The notes beneath the pieces are model-generated. The model was not told where the DNA came from, did no database searches, and was given only the letters and a program-made list of their open reading frames with translations. DNA of 64,000 nucleotides from Sphagnum compactum (taxonomy: Eukaryota; Bryophyta; Sphagnopsida; Sphagnales), in assembly GCA_965153455.1 (NCBI GenBank), contig OZ234499.1, positions 10,040,271 through 10,104,270 on the forward strand. Direction: 5' to 3'. The stretch's first letter is position 1. Every line of letters begins with the position of its first letter. Of this stretch, positions 55,500-64,000 are shown in pieces. Position numbers and translations under genes: made by a program.

Positions 55500-55859
55500 A
55501 TATGCAACATATTGTTTAATTTGATGATAATGTTGAATTTTTAGTCATAATGGACATTGTTACTTTTGATGTTAGTCATAATGGACACATTTAATCATTT
55601 TAGACTATTAGTCACAATGCCAATATATGGTTTCTATTATTAAAACATTTTCAATTAATATCCTAACATAGTCATGTCGTTATATGTGGCCTTTAATCAT
55701 TACCATCTTAATGATTGTAGTCAAAATTATAACTATTTAACTATAGATACAACTATAATTAGGATTAAAATGATCACACAACTAGTGTATTAATATTGAA
55801 GCAATATTTGAATTTGAAATAATATAACCAAAGTCAATTTAATTTGAAATGGACAAAAA
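55500..55859. other. No gene recognised
   Basis: AT-rich DNA with frequent GTCATAATGGAC/TAGTCAT words; no open frame of note. Confidence 0.4.
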
Positions 55860-57620
55860 AAGTTTAAATAGTCTAATGTAGTTTACCATAACTTAGATTG
55901 ACCTACTTTAACACACTTTAATTAACTTTAATTTAATTTAGCCTAAATAACATAGTTTTGTGTAATTTAGCCTAATGTAGGTTAATTTAACATTTAATTT
56001 AATATAATTTAAAATAATCTAGACTATTTTATCTTAGTTTAATTATCCTAATTTTAACTTAACAAAAGATAAGCAATTTAGTTTAGCTTGGTTTAGTCAA
56101 TTTTAACTAATTAAAAAAAAACCAAGTTAAACCAAATTAACCAAATTGAAACAAATTTAACCAAATTTAACCCAAGTTTAGCCTAAATGGTATAGTTTAA
56201 CCATGTTTTGCCACGTGTATTCAAGTTTAATTAAATAGCCATGTTTAGCAAATTTAGTGTCAATTCCTATTTTAATTTAAATTATCCGTATTTAGCCAAG
56301 TCTAACCACGTATAATTTAAAAATAATCATGTTTAACTAATTATAGCTTCAATACACTAATTTTACCTAATTTTATTTAATTTTTCCAAGTTTTGCCAAT
56401 CTAGCCAATTTAAGATTAAGTAGCCATGTTTAACCATGTTTAGTTTCAATACCTTAGTTTTAGCCTAATTTTGCCAAGTTTTGCCAATTCTAGCCAAATT
56501 TAATTTAAGTAGCCATGTTTAGTAAAAATTTACCAAGTTTTATCTCAATATCCTAATTTAGTTTAATTTATCCAAGTTTTGCCAAGTTTAGCCAAGTTTA
56601 GCCAAGTTTAGCCAAATTTAACTTTTAAATAACCATGTTTAGTCAAGTTTTGATAAGTTTAACTTAAATGGCCATGTTTAGCCAAGTTTTTCCAAGTTTT
56701 ATTTCAATACTTTAGTTTAGCCTAATTTATCCAAGTTTTGCCAAGCTTAACCAAGTTTAACTTAAATAGCCATGTATAGCCAAATTTTGCCAAGTTTTGT
56801 TTCAATACTTTAATTTAGCCTAATTTATCTAAATTTTACTAAGTTTTGCCAAATTTTCCTTAGCACCATAGTTTAACCAAATTTATCAAAGTTTTGCCAA
56901 ATGTAGCCAAGTTTTGCCAACTTTTGTTTCAATACCTTAGTTTAGCTTAGTTTATTTAAGTTTTGCTAAGTTTTATTTCAATACTCTAATTTAGCTAAAT
57001 TTACTTAAGTTTTGCCAAGTCTAACCAAATTTAACCTAAATAACCAAGTTTTGCCAATTCTAACCAGTTTAATTTAAATAGTCAAAATTAACCAAGTTTT
57101 GCCAAGTTTTACTCTAATTCCTTATTTTCACTTCAATACCCTAGTTTTGCTTCAATATTGTAGTTTAGTTTAATTTATCTAAATTTTGTTAAATTTTATT
57201 TCAATATTCTAGTTTCGCCAAATTTATTTAAGTTTTGCCAAGTCTAATCAAGTTTAACCTAAATAGCCAAATTTTGCCTAAATGTTATTGGTTTAGCCTA
57301 ATTTTGCCAAGTCTAATTAAATTTATTTTAAATTGTCGAATTTAGCCTAATTAATATTAGTTTTGTTAGGTTTTACAAAGTCTAGCCAAGTTTAGCCTAA
57401 AAAATTATGTTTAGCCTAATTTATGTTAGTTTAATCAAGTTTAACCTACTTTAGCCTAGTCTGTGTTTATGTTAGTTTATGGTGAACAGGCCTACATTTA
57501 GGTTAAGAATGTGTAAATTAATCTACGTTATCCTATGTTAGCCAAGGCGAGGTTACTAGGTAGCTTAAATTAGACTAGGTCAACTTAAATTAGCCTAGGG
57601 TGAGTTAGGTTAATTGAGTT
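55860..57620. repeat. 1.7-kb array of degenerate 10-bp units (CCAAGTTTAG / CCAAGTTTTG)
   Basis: The words CCAAGTTTTG, CCAAGTTTAG, TAGCCTAATT and AAATAGCCAT fill the stretch. Around 56,580-56,625 GCCAAGTTTA repeats at an exact 10-bp period. A longer pattern, TTTCAATACYTTAGTTTAGC, recurs at irregular spacing (near 56,446, 56,700, 56,800, 56,928, 57,197), so units are nested. No coding capacity. Confidence 0.9.
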
Positions 57621-57675
57621 AAAAACATTATTGTTTATACATTAGTGGTAAATAATAGTTATCATAAATAAATAA

Positions 57676-57735
57676 TGTGGTGCAATGGTTAAAAACTTGT
57701 TCTCCAAAATGAAGGTGGGGAGTTCAAGTGCACCC
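57676..57735 (+). repeat. tRNA-derived SINE-like head
   Basis: TGGTGCAATGGTTAA (57678-57692) resembles an A-box, and AGTTCAAGTGC (57721-57731) keeps the GTTCAA core of a B-box at tRNA-like spacing. It is more diverged than the copies at 51.9 and 62.3 kb. Confidence 0.45.
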
Positions 57736-57749
57736 ACTTGCAAACCTAG

Positions 57750-60240
57750 AGACTTAGACATCTAAACACTTGGTTTTTTAAAATTGCGACATGTGGCATT
57801 GTATGAGGTTGCCACGTGTCTCACTAGATCTAGAACTATGTCCTTTGTGATTGTAATCACGGTAGACCATAATCACTAATGTGGTTGCAACTAATGCGAT
57901 TAATGGCATTTATAACATGATCTTTTGGACTAACAGTCATGTAGTCATCTCTAGTCATAGATGGCATATATAACTGCATTTTTGTAGTTGTAAATGCCAC
58001 GTTTTGGCAGTGTGAATGTATTCTAGATATTGACTATATAATCATTTTAAACATGAGTATTGGAAAAGTCATGGTTTTGTAATGTAACTATTCATAGTAA
58101 AGCTATTGAAAAACATGTGTTTAAAGGTTGAGAACTGAGGAAGAACAAAAACCATGACTACATAGTGGATGGGGAAACAAAAGAAAAGTTGAAATCTATG
58201 GTGGAAACCATACAAAAGATGTAGGTAATTAATCCACCATTTGGAAATACCTTCTATTATAGTTGGAGATTAGACTATTAATTAACATGGATGCTAGGGT
58301 AGATGCAAATTACGATGGTTCACTCTTGTGATGAAATAATGTTTTTTCCCTGGGTACCCTTTATTCAAATGCATATGGTGATTAATATATCTTTAAATTT
58401 ACTAATTGAGACTTGGATCTAAACTAATAACTTCATTATTCAGAAAATTATGTGTTATTTATTGATAAAAATTTCATTTGTTAGTAATAATGAACTTTTG
58501 AAATCGAAAAATATGAATTGGTCATATGACTGGAACATCACAAAATAGAAAAAATAATATTGATTCACATTCCAAATTTGTTATTGGGATTCAATATATA
58601 ATGTAGTACAAGATGATAAGCCCATATGAAGAATCTTTTCTTTGAAAACCTTAATTGTTTAATAGCTAGGGACTTTTGAAAGGTTAAAATTTGACCATAT
58701 TTCATAAGTCCATATGAGTTGCAATTTTTGTTTGCTTTTTAATTTTTTTGTTCGAAAAACATATTTTTTGAAGGTTTTAGATGGGACATTATTTTTATAG
58801 ACTTTGTAGGTTTTCCTTTTAGGACTTCCAAATTAAAAAATGACATTAGTTACGTTAAATACAAGTTTTCACATAGATTTGGGAAGGTTTGTAGAGGATT
58901 GAACATGTATTATTCAAATATTATAATAATAACTTTTTAAAAGTAATAACAATGTCCATTTAAATCATTTTAAAAAATCTTGTATGGACTTGTAAGGAGT
59001 GTAAAAATTGCTGAAAATGAACCACTTGATTATGCATCTATGCGCTAAGCTCAGTAGATCCTACAAAACCAACCAAATCACAAGAAGTACCTTTTACCTC
59101 CCTAAACAAGTTTATATTTTTAAAAGATTTTTTTTAATGAGATCAACAAATAAATAATGGAAACTAGGTATACATTAAATCTTGCCACTTGGATAGATAC
59201 GCAACATTGCACTTAAATTCAAGAATTATTTGTGATAGAAACTAAAGGTAGTTAAACCAAAAAATCCATTAAGCCAATTTTAAACAACATAGTTAGTCTT
59301 GTAATACTCGATATTGGCACAACCATAGTTGTAATAGATATTGCGTAGTTGGTTTTTGCTTCTTTTATCTTCCTCACCATGACTTCCTTTTAGCATCTGG
59401 GTGTTAACGATACATTTCTATGCTACTTTGGATTCTTGTCCTACTCCATTAATATAAATACCAAGTAAAAATATTAATTAGGACAACCACATTATGTCTT
59501 TATATTATTCCAAAACTACAATTTATTACATTATGCAATTGATAGGAAATCGAAATCAATACACCAGAATTAAAATAAATGTTCAAACCTTCATTAAAAA
59601 AAAAGTCCCCACATTCCATTCATAGAGTAAATTTTTCCTTCCTAGACAAGCCTTAATGCCATTTCTCGAAATAAGCCCCCACAAAATCTCCTGTGACAAA
59701 CTTACTTCAGATCCGACATGCCTTCTAATAGTTTCAAGAAGTAGTTATAACTATCTACTAGTCATGTCATCCCAATATTATTACTTACTAATGTCATCTC
59801 GGTTTTTGTCATCTCACCATGTTTTGACTAACGTGCCATTCTACTATGACTGTTAACTTATCCTAGTTTGATAGTTCTTATGGTCTTTTTGGGAACTCCA
59901 TCTAATATCATATTCTCCACACTATTCTATCTTTATGCCTAACTATTCCCTTCCTTACGTCATCCCCCTCTTAAAGGTTGTAGTATCCCCACATAGCTGC
60001 ATAAGTCAAACATTTTGCAACAATATGTCTACTTCACTATATATTCCTAACTCCTAGGACATCCTAATTTGGCATAGAGTACCAATTGCATTGGAATCAA
60101 GAAGTTGTCAATCTCACTATTTGAAGATTCAACTCCTTCCTTGGTATATGTAATCCGTTGCCTTCGAAAAAATATTTGCTGATTTGATTGATCTTCACAG
60201 GGTGCAACAAACACTATTGGTAATGAGTGATCTTACCAAC
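57750..60240. other. No gene recognised
   Basis: AT-rich intergenic DNA; short open frames only. Confidence 0.45.
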
Positions 60241-60246
60241 ACGTGG

Positions 60247-61830
60247 TCATTTGGACAACTTCTCCACCAAGTGCCGTGTTCTTAAAATAGTTGGTCGTAG
60301 AGATAATTTGTCAACTCCCAAGTGTGCTTCTTGAGCAGAGTACTTGGTCAACTTGTTCTCGACAATCCTCCAGATGATAGTAGCCATGGTGCGATCTTCG
60401 ACATCAATGAGACAAGCCAACTCCTGATAATTATTCATGATTTGCTCCCACTTTCAAGTTGATCCTTGGCTCTATTTTTGACATGGTTTAATACAGTTTC
60501 TATTCGGGTCATAGCAAAAGTGGGTCAACTAGATGTAGAGATTTGATGACGACAATAATAGTCTTCATACGCAATCTCCAATTTATTATTTGTCATAGAG
60601 CATAAAGTCTAAACACCCTACCTCAAATTTTGGGGCACCATATCCTCTAGGTTGGTGGTATTGGCTATAACAACACATAATGATATATGCCAAATACTCT
60701 TTCCATTCCAGATCATTTATTGCCCACATAGCAAGAAATTGGTCCTCTGTAATGTGTGCTCCCAACATAAGTGGTGCTACTCCTACCCATAGATAAATTT
60801 GGAAATGATGCACCAAATAGTACATCTCAAGGGCGAGAATCACTGACATGATGTATTCCATTTCTAACATCATGTGGAGCATATCATTCTTTGTATAAGG
60901 TTTAATACCTACTTTTTTTTGCTAGTGTAGGATGTTCTACCTGTGGTGGCATAGCTCTAAAAATAAGCTTCCTCACTCAAGTCTCCACCCCCTCTCCTCC
61001 TGTATCGACTTTTAACCTTTAAAATCCCTTAGATTATTCTTCAGATGTTCCCACCTGGTTTGTACTTCTTTTTACATTACCAAGTTCTTCTTTGATTCCA
61101 CTCTTAGAGTAGAACTATGATAGTGGGGTGTCTTCATTAAATATATCCACTATGTTTGCATATGTAGGAATATTTTTTCCCCTTTTTGATTACTTTAGTC
61201 GATTTGTCTTCCTCTTTGACTTGCTTAGTTTTTCCTTTTATGGTAACATCATCTTCAATATCTTCATCTGGTGTTATTCGTTGATATGCCACATCCAAAG
61301 CATTGACATATTTTTTGACTTGTTCAAATTGCCACTTCCTGAATTCAACTTCAACCTTTTCCAGAGTTTTCCCTTAATTCAACAAGACCTTCTTCTATTA
61401 GATAATCGTACAATTTTACCTTAGCTTGGTTTACCATAGTTGTAGCCTCCCAATCTGTGTTGATTTGTAGTTGAAGCTTCTACATGTCAATTTGAGTCAT
61501 TTATACCTCTTTTTGAAGTTTAGTTGCTTTTGCCATGAGCAACTCTCAATCTTGGTAATGAGTTTGCCAAACTCATTCAACTACTTCCTTATGAAAAGCT
61601 AACACATTCTCCTATTCTTGCATTGTTTTTTCCATTTCCTTAAATCTTTCATAAATACTCCATTGCTCTACTTTGAAGGATTGAATTTCCAAACTTTGTT
61701 GTCTTATCTTTGTATCTGCCCTAAGCAAAAGTTCTTCTTGCTCTTCTATACTTATCCTCTTTGTACAAATGATATTTTGTAATTCCTCTCCCTAACGGTC
61801 TATCTTAGAAATCACATTATCACTACAACA
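60247..61830 (-). pseudogene. Decayed minus-strand ORF with a coiled-coil region, family unknown
   Basis: Read on the minus strand from about 61,830, broken frames give charged helical text: EEQEELLLRADTKIRQQSLE, IQSFKVEQWSIYERFKEMEK, then TLEKVEVEFRKWQFEQVKKY and ITPDEDIEDD near 61,270. After several stops come longer open pieces at 60,882-60,586 (EYIMSVILALEMYYLVHHFQ ... LGAHITEDQFLAMWAINDLE) and 60,438-60,247. The hydrophilic coiled-coil part is coding-like, so this was once a gene, perhaps a transposon-carried ORF. I cannot name it. No intact frame remains. Confidence 0.5.
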
Positions 61831-62257
61831 AAATGCGTCCTAGTTCACTTGGGGTTTCACTAGATTTTGAGTGAATTTGGACATTTTTACCTGGTGAAAT
61901 TGTTTAACCCCTTAGTGAACAGGGACCAGTTGCTATGGACAATGAATTGTTTCTCTAGTATCTAGTGAAACAAGGTTACTATTAAGTGAAATACAAATTC
62001 ATTAAGCCATTCATTTGCTAGTTAATTAACTAGCTAACATGGAAATCAATTAAAATTAAATTAGTTAATATATAATATTATTGATAATTTCATGATTTTC
62101 ATCCTATGATTTATTGACACGTGTCATTACCTAGGCTAGGTTAAAAACCTAACCTATGTAGATAGGCCACATAATCAACCTAGGCACCTATTCTAACGAA
62201 CTTAATAGGAAAACATTCGGTCAACTTACCATTGTTGACCACACACAACATCACTCA

Positions 62258-62325
62258 TGAGGTTTGATCCTTTGACCTTTAGAAAGGAGGCAAACACCCT
62301 TACCATCAAGCCAACCCACTTGTTG
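62258..62325 (-). repeat. tRNA-derived SINE-like head
   Basis: On the minus strand GTTGGCTTGATGGTAAGG (revcomp of 62299-62316) is a good A-box, and GGATCAAACC (revcomp of 62261-62270) is a near-perfect B-box about 35 nt downstream. This is the best preserved of three such heads in the window. It is not an intact tRNA. Confidence 0.65.
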
Positions 62326-62639
62326 TGATAATATGTTACATTACATTTTACTTATCAAATACTTCATTTTAAACATTACAAAAACATAAACTTTGAAAAT
62401 TCATATCTTATTGAGATTTTGTTCAAATGAAATGATTCAAATTTATATTTTTTAAAAATTCAATAATGTACATTACATTTATTTCCTTTTGAAAGTGTAA
62501 AATCATTTGAACAAAAAATAAATTGAATATCATTATTCAATAACATTTCAATGACCATTCTGTTGAAAAAAATGTTTAATAAATGGATAAGATTTATGTT
62601 AATATAATAATACTACCTATGCTAAACTACTTTCAATTA

Positions 62640-63720
62640 TTATATGACTATTTTTCATTAATTTAAATTATTCCACCCTACATTATTTATGGTTATTTTC
62701 AATTACTTTTGACTATTTTTGGCTATTTCATCTTATGTTACTTTTGGTTATTTTAAGTTATTTTTTGCTATTTTAGCTTATATCACTTTAAGCTATTTAC
62801 AGCTATTATAAGTTTTTTTGGCTATTGTAAATTATTTCATTTTAAGTTACTTGCAGCTATTATAATTTACTTTTGGCTATTATAAGTTATTTCATCTTAG
62901 GCTATTTTCGATTATGTGAGGCTATTATTAGTTACTTTTGGCTATTGAAAGTTATTTCAGCTTATGTTATTATTGACAATTCTAGGTTATTATAGGTCAT
63001 TTCACCTTAAGTTATTTTGTTCTATTATAGATTATTTCACCTTACATTATTTTTGACAATCTTAAACAATTTTAATATATGGTTATTAGTTGTTCTTTTA
63101 TTAGGGTATTGGTGGTTATTAATGGCTATTAGTGGCTATTAATGTTTATTTTATTAATGGTTATTGGTGGCTATTATATTAATGACTAATAGTAGTTATT
63201 ATATTGGTGGCTACTGATGACTATTTTATTAATGGCTATTGTGACTATTATATTAGTGGCTATTGGTTGTTATTATATTAATGGCTATTGGTGGTTATTT
63301 TATTAATGGTTATTGGTTGCTATTCTATTAATAGTTACTGGTTGTTATTTTATTAATGACTATTAGTGGTTATTTTATTAATGACTATTAATGGTTATTC
63401 TATTAATGACTATTGGTGGCTATTTTATTAATGACTATTACTACTTATTCTAATAGTACCTATTGGTTGTTATTATACTAATTGTTATTGGTGGTTATTC
63501 TATTAATGGCTATTAGTGGCTATTGGTGGCTATTGATGGTTATTTATTGGTGGTTATTAATGATTATTTTATTAATGGTTATTGGTGGTTATTATATTTC
63601 ACATTATTGTTGGTTATTATATGTTATATTATGACTATTGGTGATTTTTCTATTATAAATTATTTTTGGATATTCTATGTTATAATATCATAGGCTATTG
63701 GTAATTAGTATATTGTAGGG
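62640..63720. repeat. GGCTATT/GGTTATT array with a 25-bp core period
   Basis: Words GGCTATT, GGTTATT, AAGTTATTTC and TATTAAT fill about 1 kb. From 63258 to 63507 ten consecutive 25-bp units fit GRYTATTGGTGGTTATTYTA followed by TTAAT. Left of about 63,000 the array is more degenerate (TTAAGCTATTT/GGCTATTTCA words). Confidence 0.9.
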
Positions 63721-64000
63721 TATTTTAAATTATTTTCATAGGTTATTATTTTTTATTTTAAGCTATTTTACCTTAGGTCATTATGTTATATTTTATTTTG
63801 TTTTAAATTATTATGCTTAGAATAAAATAATTTATAATAAACATAACATAAAATGACCTTGAATTATTTAAAATATAACTTGAAATAACATATATTAACT
63901 TAAAATAAAATAACCTAAGGTATAGCTTAAGGTTAGTTGAATAATTTAATTTAGAATAATTTAAAAGCTTATAATAAGCTAATTAACATACCTAAAGGTA
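63721..64000. other. AT-rich flank of the array
   Basis: TTATT/AATAA-rich DNA, with AATAACCTAAGG and its complement-like words on either side of about 63,850; no gene. Confidence 0.4.

Noticed and set aside
62258-62325. Functional tRNA gene
   Set aside because: The A- and B-boxes fit but acceptor and anticodon arms do not pair, so a SINE head or pseudogene is preferred.

Overview
The window is nuclear DNA from a plant, probably a large, repeat-rich genome of a seed-free land plant (bryophyte, lycophyte or fern grade); the sequence alone does not give the species. The evidence is two classical plant genes built of many short exons with GT-AG introns: a MET1/DNMT1-type cytosine methyltransferase and a phototropin with two LOV domains. 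They sit in AT-rich DNA full of decayed plant transposable elements. There is no sign of bacterial, organellar or viral genes. Only about 15-20 kb of the 64 kb is genic.

Layout. 1-8,232 (minus strand): MET1-like CG-maintenance DNA methyltransferase. Twelve exons can be joined in frame (1,681 codons); the last exon(s), with the final methyltransferase motif, lie beyond the left edge. 8,233-9,290: its 5' UTR/promoter side. 9,290-20,200: non-genic DNA with degenerate tandem repeats and a dead Ty3/gypsy reverse transcriptase/RNase H. 20,200-22,200 (minus): a small two-membrane-segment ORF and a few exon-like pieces of unknown function. 22,836-23,280: a tandem array with a dyad in most units. 24,600-26,330 (plus): a dead hAT transposase. 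29,933-38,236 (minus): phototropin, 23 recognised exons, about 1,130 residues, with one unresolved splice junction. 38,240-42,970: its upstream side, with microsatellites, a 45-bp repeat pair and a compact 29-bp-stem hairpin. 42,978-48,947 (plus): a Ty3/gypsy chromovirus with both LTRs, gag-pol and a C-terminal chromodomain, broken by frameshifts, an integrase deletion and ten in-frame stops that are all TAG. 48,950-64,000: AT-rich DNA with a gypsy gag remnant, three tRNA-derived SINE-like heads, an internally deleted LTR element with an unrecognised ORF ahead of gag, a decayed coiled-coil ORF, and three arrays of short degenerate repeats.

How the parts relate. MET1 maintains CG methylation and phototropin is the blue-light receptor kinase for phototropism, chloroplast movement and related responses; nothing here ties the two functionally. 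The transposon remnants look like long-silenced DNA. In the chromovirus, most of the stop codons can be explained by C-to-T changes at CAG or TGG codons, as expected from deamination of methylated cytosine. Many lesser open frames are antisense or chance frames and are not listed.
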